A model generated the notes under the pieces. It did not search any database and was not told where the DNA came from. It worked only from the letters and a program-made list of their open reading frames with translations. The translations under genes were made by a program, and so were the position numbers. This document shows positions 1-11,164 of a DNA stretch of 64,000 bases, piece after piece. Origin of the DNA: Amborella trichopoda (lineage: Eukaryota; Streptophyta; Magnoliopsida; Amborellales; Amborellaceae). The stretch lies in NCBI RefSeq assembly GCF_000471905.2, contig NW_006499435.1, positions 708,156 to 772,155 on the forward strand, read 5' to 3'. Each line of letters begins with the position of its first letter. Positions within the stretch are counted from its first letter, which is position 1.

Positions 1-62
1 ATCCCTAAATTTAATATGGACTGTTGGGGTCGTATGTAGACATGAACCAATGGGCTAACCTC

Positions 63-66
<4 letters not shown>

Positions 67-100
<34 letters not shown>
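67..100. repeat. (AT)n microsatellite
   Basis: A pure AT dinucleotide run of about 34 bp. It is flanked by sequence rich in GACCCAACC/GGTTGGG-like words (about 100-480), which resembles the degenerate ends of non-autonomous hAT-type elements. I see no gene in the first 480 bases. Confidence 0.9.
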
Positions 101-102
<2 letters not shown>

Positions 103-980
103 TTGGGCTAAGTCGTCATTAATTTGGACCTACCTGAATGGATAAGGGCTAGGATAGCGATGGAGCTGGACCCAACCTAGGTCCCATCGATGTAAAATGG
201 ACCCTATTAATCAACTAGGTTCAATCAAGGTCTGAATTGGTCAACCCGTCAAGTTGGTGGATCAACCCGACCCACCTGAGTGCCACTGTAGAAAGGTATT
301 CATCTTGAGTGGTAATGTGTGAATCATGATGCATGAATAGCGGTGGCAATTGGGTTGAATTGGTAAGTCAGTCTATTTTCATATGACCGAAGATCTAACT
401 TGGGTCTAGGATCCATCCGCGGCCTTATTGCGTTGGATAAGGTACAGGTCAAGGTCAAGGTCAGCCCGACCCAACCTAAGTTAATATTTATGTATAATAT
501 ATATGTACATTTACAATATTATTTATAAGAAAATTGTTTCGCACAAGCTAGACAGTATGTCTGCAAGCGCTTCCAAAGCGATTTAATTCTATATGGACTA
601 GTAGAAGCAATTGAAAAGTCCAAATGTTTTATAATAGAATCATTATTTTTAATTTTTAAAATTTATTTATTTTATTTTATTCATGATCTCTATGTTAGAT
701 ACTACATGTCTTTAAAAAATAGGTCAAAAAACCCATATGAAAAATAGATTTTTAAGTGGTGACTTAATTCTTTATGAACCAGTAGAAACGGTGACCTTAT
801 CCATAAATACTATAAAATCTCTAGAAGTCCAATTAGGAGGCGGTCGGGTTCGTTAGACCCATTAATATGCACCTATAATATGCACCTAGACATGAGATAT
901 CCTAGGGGCAAAAGGTTACCTTACAGTGCATTTATAGAAGCAAATGGACAAACGGGCATTTAAAAGTACTCATACCCCTA

Positions 981-1260
981 TCCCAGTAAAGCCTCACACT
1001 TTTCGTGGGGGTTCATGCCTACACTTTTAGCGGGGGGCGTCCCGATAGTCTTATCGCGCATGTCTGGGGCCTCCAATGGATTTTGGGGTTCGAATCCCCA
1101 GTAAAAACACGAAAAGTGCGGTGGTCGACTTCCAGTTCTCCTTTCCTACAGAGAAGAAACACTGTACTGGGTCTGCTTTTGCAGGGCCTCGCCCAAATGA
1201 CACTGTGAAAAAGTATATTTTTAGAGGCTTTTAGAACCGTTAAAAGCATGAAAGACCGCG
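981..1260. mobile_element. Degraded inverted-repeat element with tRNA-like box B
   Basis: The 11-bp word CACTTTTCGTG near 994-1004 recurs inverted as CACGAAAAGTG near 1108-1118, and a second CACTTTTAGCGGGG word sits near 1021-1035. CACTTTTAGCGG-like words are common in subterminal regions of plant CACTA elements and derived MITEs. A GGTTCGAATCCCC word at about 1087-1099 matches an RNA polymerase III box B, but no paired acceptor stem or convincing D-arm surrounds it. I infer a degraded DNA transposon or a tRNA-derived SINE fragment, not a tRNA gene. Confidence 0.35.
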
Positions 1261-1496
1261 CCTCCAAAGAAGACAATGATTACTGCGTTAGAAAAATTGG
1301 GAAGCGTCACGCTGTAAAAGCTTATCCTTGACAAACTATTTTTCTTTTGGAAATGTATAAAGTTCGATTATTTATTTTTAATATAAGGAGTTTATAATCA
1401 ATTTGGACCGTTAGATGACAAAGCAGACGGCCAGGAACGTGCTATTTTAATTATCTTCTTTGCTTTTGGGATGTTGGGGCTTATCCAAACTTTGGA

Positions 1497-2056
1497 AAGA
1501 GTTGTGGGGAGAGAGAGACAGGGCTCAGTCTTCTCTCTCTCTCACTAAACTCCGTCGACAGGGAGACAGAAGGACCGGGCAACTTGATTGACTCAAACGT
1601 TGCATACAATAAAGCGGTCCCTCTCTCTCTCTCTAAATGGATCTATGTAACATCTGAGTCTCTCTCTCTAAATGGATCTCTGTAACATCTGAACTCTCTC
1701 TCTCTAAATGGATCTATGTAACATTTGAACTCTCTCTCTAAATGGGATCTGAATTCTCTCTCTCTCTCTAAATGGGATCTGAATTCTCTCTCTCTCTCTA
1801 AATGGATCTATGTAACATATGAACTCTCTCTCTAAATGGGTTCCCTGCAACATCTGAATCTCTTTCTCTCTCTCTCCTGATTATGTCAAGTTGCAATATG
1901 AATGGATTTCTCTGGATGGGCCACTTCCCCCCAAGGCATCTGATACAATCAAGTCGCATTTGCATTTCTCTCTCTCTCTTACTATGCTCCATCAGCGTCA
2001 GGCAGACAGAAATTAAGAAACTATTGATTAAGACAATTTCTCTCTCTCTCTAGACT
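1497..2056. repeat. CT/GA-rich tandem repeat tract
   Basis: Between about 1618 and 1860 a unit of roughly 30-40 bp recurs about six times, with variation. Each unit is a TCTCTC run followed by TAAATGG(G)ATCT and an AACAT(C/A)TGAA tail. The surrounding 1497-2056 is rich in TCTC microsatellite blocks. The tract lies inside the presumed first intron, or the region 3' of the exon, of the carboxypeptidase gene. No coding potential is seen on either strand. Confidence 0.8.
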
Positions 2057-3071
2057 GGACGTGGAACTTCTAGAAGCCACAGTGAGACGACAAATATTTC
2101 CACATTCCATTTCCAACTTGCTCTAAACCAAGAAACTATTGAAGGGGACGAGGAATTCCAAATTCAGCTTTAAACAGGTCTTAAAAAATCTCAGATACAG
2201 TAAATGTTAGAGGAATCTCAAAGTAAAAAAACTGGTTTCTGAGCCCTAATGTCGATGGTCGAGATACCTGTAATACCAAAACCTTGTCCAATCAATCATC
2301 TAGTTTCCATTAAAAAGTCTTACTAAGCTTAAATAGTTCCTGTTAAACTGAGTCTCAGTAAAATCCTCAAGTTACTACCGCTCCATTCTTAGCCACAAAA
2401 AGCCTAGCCAAAACTCAAAAGACCTTCTAATCCATAAACAGAGTCTATAAAATATCAAATTCGAATTTTAATATTTATCTCGTGTTTGGAATTATTAAAA
2501 AATTGCAGCATAACTAGTTTCATTATTAATCATTATTACAGCTCTTATTCATCAAAATTTCTAAATTAATCATGGATATCATTGTTAAGCTATCATTTAT
2601 TGTTAAAAAACCGCAGTAAAACTTGATATTAGTAGTACTGATTAAAAAAAAAAGATAATAGTCGGTAAACAGATAAACAATCACATAGGAACTTTTCTTC
2701 AACTGCAAATTCGCAGAGTCTCACCAGTGAAGCAACATATTCTTTCAAAAAACACACAGAGAAGTTACAAAACTAATAACTTTTAGGCCCTAGCAATAAA
2801 TCACAAAAAAGGAACATAAAGGCGCTATCTCGGTCCAAATATAGTAAAACAATCGCTATAGATCTCAACTTTCAGCAATGAATAACAGATTCTAAAATAA
2901 ATTTCCTACAAAATCACTTGATTACTCAACGCTTAGTAGAAAATTGCAGTAGAACTCATCATTCATCAACAAAAAGTGCAGAAAACCCTGTGAAATAACA
3001 ATTAAACAAAATATAGCTCACAAATCTCTTCATAGCCATTAAAAAAACAGTAATTAGGGCACAAATCGTAC
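2057..3071. other. Non-coding, presumed intron of the SCPL gene
   Basis: AT-rich DNA immediately downstream (minus strand) of a good splice donor. I find no further carboxypeptidase exon here. In particular there is no GPGCSS-type catalytic-serine-proximal exon, which in this family directly follows the exon seen at 3072-3330. I see nothing else. Confidence 0.4.
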
Positions 3072-3330
3072 CTCCATTGAGCCAAAGCAGCAGAGGTTTC
3101 TCTGAAACATTCCCTTGAGCTTCAAAGAACCAATAAAACAGAGCTTTCCCATCTCCTTCTCTCAATCTCACATATCCTGAATAGTGCCTGAATTCAACCG
3201 GAGGCTGACCAGGAAGATTCAAAACCAGGTCATCTTCAGAGCTCTCAGCTCTTGCTTTAGCCGCTATTGCATAAGACGCTTGAAGAAACGAGATAAAAAT
3301 GCACAGCAAAACCGCACCGTAATCCGCCAT
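3072..3330 (-). CDS. Serine carboxypeptidase-like protein, first exon only
   Basis: The exon encodes 86 residues plus one base. It starts with a hydrophobic signal peptide (about residues 1-21). The mature N-terminus follows, with the S10-family signatures [16 protein letters not shown] (39-54), ALFYWFFEA (63-71) and LLWLNGG at the exon edge. S10 enzymes are secreted or vacuolar Ser-Asp-His hydrolases, or in plants also acyltransferases. The exon ends at a canonical GT donor (minus strand, 3071-3070) exactly where LNGG-PGCSS is expected to continue. I chose the ATG at 3330 over the upstream in-frame ATG at 3339 because it directly precedes the signal peptide; either is possible. The catalytic Ser, Asp and His exons are not found between 1 and 3071. 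Either the first intron exceeds 3 kb and the gene runs off the window, or the copy is truncated. Class II subfamily is likely but not certain. Confidence 0.8.
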
Positions 3331-3503
3331 TATCCACAAGTTTGTAAAGATCTCGTCAGATGTCGACGGAAATTAGGCCGGAATATAGACGAAATGGCCG
3401 GAATGGGAACAAAACGGCCGGATAATGATAGGAAAAGAGGCCGGAAAATGGCGGGCTTAGCCTTGGTTATTGGCCCCTGAAAATGAATGCAAAAAATGGG
3501 ACC

Positions 3504-3514
3504 CATTTATATAG
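3504..3514 (-). promoter_or_regulatory. TATA box of the SCPL gene
   Basis: On the minus strand this reads CTATATAAATG, a near-ideal plant TATA box about 175 bp upstream of the chosen ATG at 3330. It would give a 5' leader of roughly 140-150 nt. It supports an originally functional promoter, so the exon is unlikely to be only a transposed fragment. Confidence 0.55.
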
Positions 3515-3836
3515 AGCACGAGAAGAAAATTTATTTTTCAAATTCATGTAATTTTGAGAAAAATAATAAAAGAAAAACATCTCTTCGCCGTGTGCTCTTA
3601 AGTCCTATATCTCACAAGACTCGAACTAAAAATATTACTTGTATATAAAAAATCTTCATCTTTTTTATTTTACAACCCCTAGATATTTTTTGTCGTAAAT
3701 TTTTTATCTAAACAAACAGTAAAATAACACTTTGTTAAAATTTCATCACTCTCTAAAACTCTATCTCTTTCTTTACTTTTCGGTGAATTTACCGACTAAA
3801 GGATTTAGCTTGAGCTCGAACACGAGCACACCTTTT

Positions 3837-4012
3837 ATGTACGAGAGAGATGGAGTTTGGGTTTTAGAGAGAGATGAAGTTTTAGAGAGAGATGAAGTTT
3901 TAGAGAGAAAAAGATAGAGTTTTGAGAGAGAAAAAGGCGATGTGAGAGAGAGATGGTGTTTTAGAGAGATAGAGTTTTAAGAGAGAAACGATGACGTGAA
4001 AGAGAGATATAG
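3837..4012. repeat. GAGA-rich tandem repeat
   Basis: Units of about 20 bp built from AGAGAGAGATG followed by (A)AGTTTT are repeated with variation. Low complexity; no gene. Confidence 0.7.
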
Positions 4013-4223
4013 CTATTTCATAAGTTGTTCAGGCTAATAATACATGGTCAAAAAGAATTAAGGGGTTGGAAGATAGAAAAGATGGAGTCCTGTTGCTTAT
4101 AAGTAATATTTCTAATTCTTGAATCTGATGAGATATAGAAGTTAAAAATAAGAGATAATATGATATTTTCCCAATAATAAATAAGGCACAATATACTTTT
4201 GGTACTGGCTTTAATGAAATTAT

Positions 4224-4560
4224 GGGGAAAAGGTTTGTATAAGGTGAGCACCTTTATATAAGGTGCCAAACCTTATAATGTACCAGGAAGGTGCACCTAA
4301 AAAACCTTATCGACCTCGAGATTTATAGACATGAAAAAAAAAAGATTTCTAGTCCCAAAAATAGTTCATCTAATTACACATTATCTGGACTGTTCATTTT
4401 TTGAGATTTTCAAGTGTCCTTAGATCTGTTTTATCGTCACTATTTCTAAACCTTTAAATTTTATAATTAGGGGCAACAATGTATTTTCATATCATCACTC
4501 TTTGTGGCATTGAAACGGCATTTTCAACATAGTTTTGCGGTGCACCTTATTTCAATAGTA
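4224..4560. mobile_element. Divergent member of the palindrome-ended MITE superfamily
   Basis: It begins GGGGAAAAGGTTTGTATAAG and is followed at once by the palindrome AAGGTGAGCACCTT. The interior has the superfamily pattern: a CATGAAAAAA-like run, an 'ATTATCTGGACTGTTC' segment and a TTTAAATTTTATAATTA segment. Its far end, GGTGCACCTTATTTC, is degraded. The stretch 4575-4863 is a second diverged member with the same interior order. Family A copy A1 is inserted directly next to it. Confidence 0.5.
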
Positions 4561-4873
4561 TACAATTGATACCCTATATAGACCTTACCTACTAAATTTT
4601 GTTAAGAGGAGTAGTTCGGGTATTGAAAACCTCATAATGCTTGAAACTTGAAGTTCTAACCTTAGTTATAAAACTTAAAATTCCTGACTGTTCAAATTGA
4701 GCAAATCTACAAACGCCTTGAAAATAGATAGTCTACGTAATTTGTCACTATAGGTAGTATGTTCATGGTTTGAAATTCTTTTTTTCTTTATATCCATATA
4801 CATTGTTGTTAATTTGAAAGTTCTTAAACTTACAAAACATAATTTTATTTTTTAGGTGCATCTTATTTCTATA

Positions 4874-5252
4874 GGGTGAGGTTTGTATAGAGCCGAGGCT
4901 CTAAATAATCAAAGTAATACACACCTTCAAATAGTATCGAGAATATGATTTCAATACTGGAAATCTTTGTGATAGCCTTAAAATATAGTTTCATCTTTAA
5001 TTGTAAAATTTAAAGCTTCAAAAACGGTGTAGATCAAATAGATTTAATGAAAACTTGAAAAGCTTAAAATTTTATGATCCAAAAATTATAATATGCACTA
5101 TTTTCAAAACTTGAAATCCATTTTTTTCTCATGTCCATGCATCTTGATGCTGAAGATATTTGAGCATCAAAACAACCCCTTGCCATGAATTTTTTGGGGT
5201 GGACTCTAATTTGATTGATTGTTTAGAACCTCGGCTATATATAAACTTTTTC
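4874..5252 (+). mobile_element. MITE family A, copy A1
   Basis: 379 bp. The left end reads GGGTGAGGTTTGTATAGAGC and continues as the palindrome AGAGCCGAGGCTCT; the right end is its inverted counterpart running into ATAAACTTTTTC. A perfect 10-bp direct repeat TATTTCTATA flanks it (4864-4873 and 5253-5262). No coding capacity. The 10-bp duplication and long terminal repeats fit a Mutator-like non-autonomous element. Confidence 0.85.
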
Positions 5253-5262
5253 TATTTCTATA

Positions 5263-6404
5263 ATATAAAGTGGCAATCTCAAACAAATTTTTTCCCTCCT
5301 GGAAATAGACAAAGGGTCCAATAATTTAGACAACCCATCCAAATCTGTTTAATTTCATAATATGTCCCTTTTGGACCATTAGGCATGGATATGAATTGTT
5401 TTCTATACAAGAAATTAAATTTATTTTCAATATATCTTTTGAGGGATTGTATAATAGTATTTACCTTTACTAAAAGGAGGTGTAGCTACCCTTAATCCTC
5501 ATACATTAAAAACTTTTGCACATATTTAAAGAAAAGTTTTTTCAAATTTTATGTGCAAAGATGCATATCCCTAATTATTTGATTTTACATGTAACAGTTA
5601 GTAGTGGTGATTGTGAAGTCTTTTTATTAAAAATAATAAATCTTATTATATACTTTCAATTTTTAATTTATAGTAACATAAAATACTGAAAATGATACAA
5701 AAGTCTTCATTTATTTTTTTCAAACTTTAAATGCAGCAAATAACATACTCTCAAGTACTCATATTTCACATATAATGATTAGGAGTGAATGAGGCGACTC
5801 TATTCCAAAAGTATACAATCTTAGGAATGCTTTTCCATTAATAAAAGCCAAAATTATTTTAGAAAATAATAATAGCAAAAAAAAATTTATTTGGTAGAAG
5901 GTGAGAAGGTCCTTACAGACAGTATCTTCAATTCTAAACGTAGTGTAGTCTACATCTTAGGTATGGTAGTGCAATTTTATGAGATAATAGGGGTATTTTG
6001 GTTTCCCAATAAATTGTTTTGAGAGACAAAAGAAATTCGAATCACCATCCCTGCAACATTTATTGTCAGAGTCGTGGCTGGAATCAATGTGTCGTACGTA
6101 CTCCTTTTCCAAATAATTGTCAAATGACAATAATAGCCTCATTTATACTTGTCCTAGCCTTTTGATACAAGAAAAAAAGAGGGGACTTTTCCAGTCCCTT
6201 TGTAAAAATGTAACTGATGTAATATTTTATCTAATGTTTATTTAATTTCAAAAATCCGTTTAAAATAAAAATTATTGGAAGTTGGAATAAGTGAAAAAGT
6301 AAAAAGTTAAATAATCAATAAATTTGATGTAATTTAATAAAATCTCCAAAATGAGAGTGATTAATGACCAAATAACCTCAATTTTGTAAATATAATTAAT
6401 GGAA
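5263..6404. other. AT-rich intergenic DNA, no gene seen
   Basis: Low-GC sequence without splice-bounded coding segments, structured repeats or RNA gene signatures that I can support. Short open frames here have no recognisable protein features. Confidence 0.6.
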
Positions 6405-6770
6405 AAAACTAGCGAGGCACATGTAATAAATAGTAATATGGGTAGAATTTCAATCATCATATTGGGTGGTTCAAAATGCATATCACTATCTAAATTTTAT
6501 TTATTTTTATAGATATCTGATCGTGATGAAATTTGAGCATGGGGGTAATTTGGTTATTTGAAATTATTGAAAGTATTTTGTTTTTATTTATATATGGGGC
6601 ATGATGATGTCAAATATATATAGCCAAAATTTCATCTCATTCTTATTTCTAAAAAATAAAATATTAAAATTTAGATAGTACCATGTATTTTGAACCGTCT
6701 AATGAAAATTTTATGACTGAGATACCACCTATATTACTATTCATTATACATGGCAATTTTTGTAGCTTCA
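6405..6770. mobile_element. MITE with diverged TIRs (family H)
   Basis: The left segment at about 6415-6460 (GTAATAAATAGTAATATGGG, then a TAGAATTTCAATCAT-like end) is matched inverted at about 6715-6760 (ATATTACTATTCATTATACA). The ~45-bp terminal repeats flank AT-rich, non-coding sequence. A related single end (AGTAATATAGATGGAATCTC) occurs near 49438. The superfamily is not determined because no clean target duplication is visible. Confidence 0.5.
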
Positions 6771-7105
6771 TCCAAAACTAATACAACAATTCATATTTCA
6801 GATAAAACTACCATATTAGATATATATTTTTTAAAAAATCCAAAAAAAATTGTCTTCTCTACCAACCAAAATCCCATCAAGCTGCATGTCCAAGTTTATG
6901 ATATTTAGGACAATAGCACCTCAAAACCCTACTAGAAATTACAATTTTGGTGTTAGAAATACCTATGATAGCTTGCAAAATTTTTGAGGCGTAGCATAGA
7001 GTATAAATATGTAGAAATGGTGAAATATTAACATAGAGGTATAAGCAGAGGGAGGCACTGCATTTACTCTGCTCGGTTACGATAGCGTGTTCGTTTTTCT
7101 CTCTT

Positions 7106-7405
7106 AATTTTTTTTTTTTTTTGTTCTTTTGATTTGTTTTTTCTGTCTTTGTCCTCCTTTCCTCTTGATTTTTTCTTTTTGATTCTCCTCCTCCTCCTTT
7201 CTTATGCTTCTCCCTTCTTCCATTCTTCTTTCTTTTTATCATCTTTTTTCTATTGTTGGTTTTATTTCCCTACTTTCAATCTTCATGTGCAATTCCCTCT
7301 TCCTCTTCTTTTTTTTTTTTCTTTTCTTTTCTTTCTTCATGTGCAATTCCCTCTTCCTCTTCTTTTTTTTTTTTTCTTTTCTTTTCTTTCTTGTGGGCTC
7401 TCAAA
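7106..7405. repeat. Polypyrimidine tract with a ~56-bp tandem duplication
   Basis: A T/C-rich stretch of about 300 bp. It contains two near-identical units starting at about 7283 and 7339, each with CATGTGCAATTCCCTCTTCC, a T-run and CTTTTCTTTTC. Open frames across it encode only Phe/Leu/Ser-rich low-complexity peptide and are not considered genes. Confidence 0.8.
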
Positions 7406-7612
7406 GGAGCATATGAGCATTCTTTTGGCTAGTCTTAGTCTCGACAAACTTAACAGGATAATTATCTTCATTCAACTATCCATCAGCAATGGAATGGATG
7501 AGATGAGCAAAGATGGATCATGATACAATAAACTTTTTTTGTTTTTTATTGGGCAATTCAGTGGGGAAACATGCCTAATAATAGAAACACAATTGGAATT
7601 AGATAGGAAAGT

Positions 7613-7969
7613 ATATGAGCATAACATAGAAATATAGTAGAATTAGGTCTTACAATGATGTTTCATGTCGGAATTCATAAACGATTTTGGGTTGAAGTTT
7701 TCCATACCGCAGTCTTTGTAATAAACAGGATTCCCTTGACCAACTTGCTTATGGATTCACCATATTCTTTGTTGTTTGACCGCTTATCAGACTATTATTC
7801 ACTCTGGGCTTTTGGTTGTCGGTATTTTCTGTACCTTCGAGACTGTGTTGCGAATAAATTATCTCATCGTTCTCTTCCATGCATATTTTGGGTTACAGTA
7901 TTCTGCATAATGGTTACAGATGTCTGCATCCACCCACAAGATGAGTTTATATCTCTAGACATGTTGTAG
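7613..7969 (+). pseudogene. Copia integrase C-terminal fragment
   Basis: Conceptual translation gives MMFHVGIHKRFWVEVFHTAV, INRIPL and DSPYSLLF, the conserved region after the copia integrase catalytic core. The codons just upstream correspond to a broken ERKHRHIVE-type motif, frameshifted. There is no start codon context of its own; it is a relic of the polyprotein. Confidence 0.8.
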
Positions 7970-8509
7970 TTGATGAAAATATCTATCTTTATGCTAACTC
8001 CAATTCTTTGTTTGAAAGTGCTCAGGTTCATGGAGAGCTCTCCACCTATGCAAAATGATCAGAGTGTTATGAGCTTGACACACGTACTCCTTCATCTTTT
8101 GATACATTACCTCCACATATACTACCCATATGGGATGCCCTTGATGTATCTGATCTCTCAAGTCTTGCTTTTCTCATCATCAATGATAACTCTTCAATTT
8201 CTCTTATAGAAGATGATGTGACCACAACAACACTAATCCAAGATGTCCAGGATGATGTAACGCACAATCTGGTGATGAAAATGCTACCACACAAAAAACC
8301 AACCAATCTAATTTTTTGCCTGCCTTTGAGCATTCTCGTCATCGCATGGTCGCAAGATCTCAAGATGGTACTCGAAGACCTCAAACTCTCCCATCTATGG
8401 CAGCAATATCAAGTACTTCTATTTTTGAAGCTATCCGTTCTGAATCTAAAACCTGTCTGAACCTAAAACCATTAAGTTTGCTTTTGGTCATTCAGGTTAG
8501 CATCATGTA

Positions 8510-9110
8510 ATGGAAGAAGAAATTAAAGCCCTATATAGTAATTCAACTTGGGAGCTAGTTCCATGTCTTTCAGGTATTGATATTGTTAGTTATCGTTGGG
8601 TCTATAAGACTAAATTAACTTTTTATGGTAGTGTAGAGAGAATTAAAGACATACTAGTTATTAAAGGATACAATCAGGTTGCTAGAATTTATTTCTCTGA
8701 ATATTTAGTCACGTTGATAATCCTGCTAGTATTTGTATTGTGCTCACCATAGCTATTGTGCGCCACTGACCTATCAAATAGCTTGATGTGAAAAATGCTT
8801 TCTTGCATGGCTTTCTTAAGGAACCTATATTTATAGAACAACCTTCAGGAATTGTGAGCTTAAAATATCCAAATCATGTTTGTAAATTTGTATGGTCTCA
8901 AGCAAGCACCACTATTTATTATCATTGGGATTTTATTATAGCATAGCTGATTCATCTCTATTTGTTTCTTGTACGATTGAAGGCATTATTCTCTTTCTCC
9001 TTTATGTTGATGATGTTATTGTTACTGGTGATAATTCTGATATACTCGAATTGTTCATTTCTCAACTTGAAAGGAAATTTGCAATGAAAGATCTTGGTGC
9101 TTAAATACCA
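8510..9110 (+). pseudogene. Copia reverse transcriptase fragment
   Basis: It starts with the MEEEIKAL...TWELV motif and YRWVYKTK typical of copia RT. LDVKNAFLHG follows in another frame near 8785, then the catalytic YVDD box (LLYVDDVIVTGD, about 8996-9031) and MKDLGA. Several stops and frame changes occur. The segment after MKDLGA is deleted and replaced by a short copy of the GGTGATAATTC segment just upstream. Confidence 0.85.
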
Positions 9111-9127
9111 TTTCTCAACTGGTGATA

Positions 9128-9850
9128 ATTCGGATATTCTTAATCGTGCTCAAATGCTTGGTGCCAAATCTATTTCAACACCAGTGACAATGAAGAATAA
9201 TATTCATGAGATTTTGGATCCATTTCTTGATCAATCCCTTTATTGGAGCATTGTTGGTGCACTGCAATACATTACTATAATACGGCCTAACCTTTCCTAT
9301 AGTATCAATACCGTATGTCAATTTACGCATGCTCTTACAATTGCACATTTTCAGGCAGTGAAGCGGATTCTTCGTTATCTTGTGGTACACAGTCTTGCAG
9401 TATAAGAATTTTATCTGCTAGTTCCCTTGAGTTGCATTCTTTATTTGATGCAGACTGGGCTAGATGTCAAAACACTCGCTGTTCAACCACTGGTTTTTGT
9501 ACATATCTTGGTTCCAACTGCATACCTTGGAGTGCTAAGAAACAATCAAATGTGGCTCATTTAAGTGTTGAAGCATAATACCGATCTATAACATCCACTA
9601 TTGCATAATTGACATGCATTTCTTTTATTTTTCGGGATATTGGGGTACCTGTTTCTCATCCACCAACATTGCTTTTTGACAATATTAGTGCTCTCTATAT
9701 AACAATTAATCATGATTTTCAAGTCCGGACAAAGCACATTGAGTTAGACTATTATTTTGTGAGTGAAAAGGTTGCTCTTGGTTACTTATTACTCGATTTG
9801 TTTCCTCCAGCAATCAAGTAGCTGATATCTTCACCAATCCTTTGCTACGA
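9128..9850 (+). pseudogene. Copia RT connection / RNase H fragment
   Basis: The translation gives the copia connection region (YWSIVGALQYITI.RPNLSY, AVKRILRYL) and the RNase H domain (DADWARC...TTGFCTYLG, PWSAKKQSNVAHLSVEA). There is an in-frame stop where Glu of the SVEAEYR motif is expected. The ending, IFTNPLLRDFFQDL, is typical of the copia polyprotein C-terminus. Confidence 0.8.
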
Positions 9851-9918
9851 GATTTTTTTCAAGATCTTTGCTTCAAACTCGAGCTTCAAATGCTTCCTTA
9901 ATCGAGTTTGAGGGGGAG

Positions 9919-10136
9919 TAATAATAGAAACACCATTCAAACTAGATAGGAAAGTATATTGCCATTTCCTTTTGAGGGGAGAATGTAACAAGATAGGAAA
10001 ATGTATATTGCATGTAATAAAATAGGAAAGCGTATATTGCACCATTCTATTATCATTATATATACAATGAAAGAACCACCACAAAATTTGTGTGGAGCAC
10101 AATTATTTTCTCAAAGAGTTCCTATCTCTCTCACAT
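9919..10136 (+). repeat. Copia-1 3' LTR
   Basis: It directly follows the polypurine tract and opens TAATAATAGAAACACCATTC. The same head recurs at about 7575, upstream of integrase, which marks the ends of the element. It contains three GATAGGAAA(G/A)-like repeats and a TATATATACAATG TATA-like segment near 10055. The right edge is set at CATTCTTCA and is approximate. Confidence 0.6.
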
Positions 10137-10423
10137 TCTTCAAGGCCCCCTAGCTATTTTTTCAAATAGATTAGGAGTTAGTTTTTTGAAATTGTTAGTG
10201 GAGTGGTGTCAGTGGAAATAGGTACCACAACATAGTGACCAAGGTGTGAGGATGCTACCACTACGACCCAGCCCCTTTCTCTATGATACCATAAAACTAA
10301 AGAGCACATTGACTTTCCAATATTTAGTAGTTAATAGACACAAGCCTCATTTGAATGTCTTACTGGAATAAAAAGGCTTATATTTACCTGGCATTCGGGG
10401 CGCTCGTGTCAACAATTGCTTGA

Positions 10424-10735
10424 GAATGCAGGTACAGTAGGCTTGGCAACTGACTAGGCTTGGGCTGGGCTAGCCGTGGCCTCAATCTGATCGTGCCAAA
10501 GAGGCCCTGATGTAGCTAAGCTAGGCTAAGTTGGTTATAATAAACTCAAAAAAAGAATGATAAAAGGTAAGGAAAACATGGGGTTGGGCTAGGTCAGCCC
10601 TATCTTGGCCCTGCCCTGGCCCAATCGGGCCTTGGGTAGTAATAATAGCTTGGCTTCAAGCCACATTTTGTGGCATAAGCCCTAATTTTTTGTGGCCGGG
10701 TCATACAGTGGACCCTTGCCCTAACCAAGTATGAC
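10424..10735. mobile_element. hAT-like non-autonomous element, GC-rich ends
   Basis: A GC-rich island with GGCTTGGCAAC near the left and repeated GGGC(T/C)/GCCC words (GGGCTGGGCTAG, CTGCCCTGGCCC). Ends of the type (T)AGGGCTGGCAACGGG and inverted are characteristic of short plant hAT derivatives. Related copies lie at about 15610-15720, 16535-16640, 22946-23202 and 40236-40530. Boundaries are approximate. Confidence 0.45.
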
Positions 10736-11164
10736 TCTACTTACCATTATTGCAATTAGCAAAACATTGGTCTTTTCCATTTACTCAGTTTGACTATTTA
10801 TTGAGCGTATTTCATTTCTCAAAAGACTATAGTTTCAATTTATTTATTTTGTTGAGATCATTAGCCACTCAAACTTTAATAGTAACTAATCGAGGTTTGA
10901 GACCATTTTTGTGAGGAAACCCCCAATTTTTCTTAAAATAAATGAGATCAAATTTCTAGAATATGGTGTTGGTCTTGGCCTAATTCTTGCTGGTGTAGTT
11001 TATGTGAGGTGGTATCCTTTTGAAAAAAAAATAGCGCTACACCTCCAACTTGGCCGCGCTTTAATGTCTATATAATGGTTTTTAAAAAATTATTTTCACT
11101 TCTACTTATGAAATTTAAAGCTTTAAATATATTGCAGACTCTTAAAAATGGATGCTCTAAATAA

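Larger units (their letters stand above)
7575..10136 (+). mobile_element. Degraded Ty1/copia retrotransposon remnant (copia-1)
   Basis: Domains in order are: an LTR head remnant (7575-7612), the C-terminal part of integrase (about 7613-7960), reverse transcriptase (about 8510-9110), RNase H (about 9400-9850), a polypurine tract (TTTGAGGGGGAG near 9907-9918) and a 3' LTR (about 9919-10136). The order INT-RT-RH identifies copia rather than gypsy. Gag, protease and the integrase zinc-binding/catalytic region are gone. The LTR head is joined almost directly to integrase in a short TATAT microhomology. Many stops and frameshifts make it non-functional. No clear target duplication was found. Confidence 0.85.

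Noticed and set aside
1040..1110. Possible tRNA gene (GGTTCGAATCCCC T-arm)
   Set aside because: The T-arm is good, but the flanking seven bases do not pair as an acceptor stem and no D-arm or anticodon stem can be drawn. More likely a SINE or chance box B.
7134..7523. 129-residue open frame rich in Phe, Leu and Ser
   Set aside because: It is produced by a T/C-rich tract with an internal tandem duplication; no domain or splice context.
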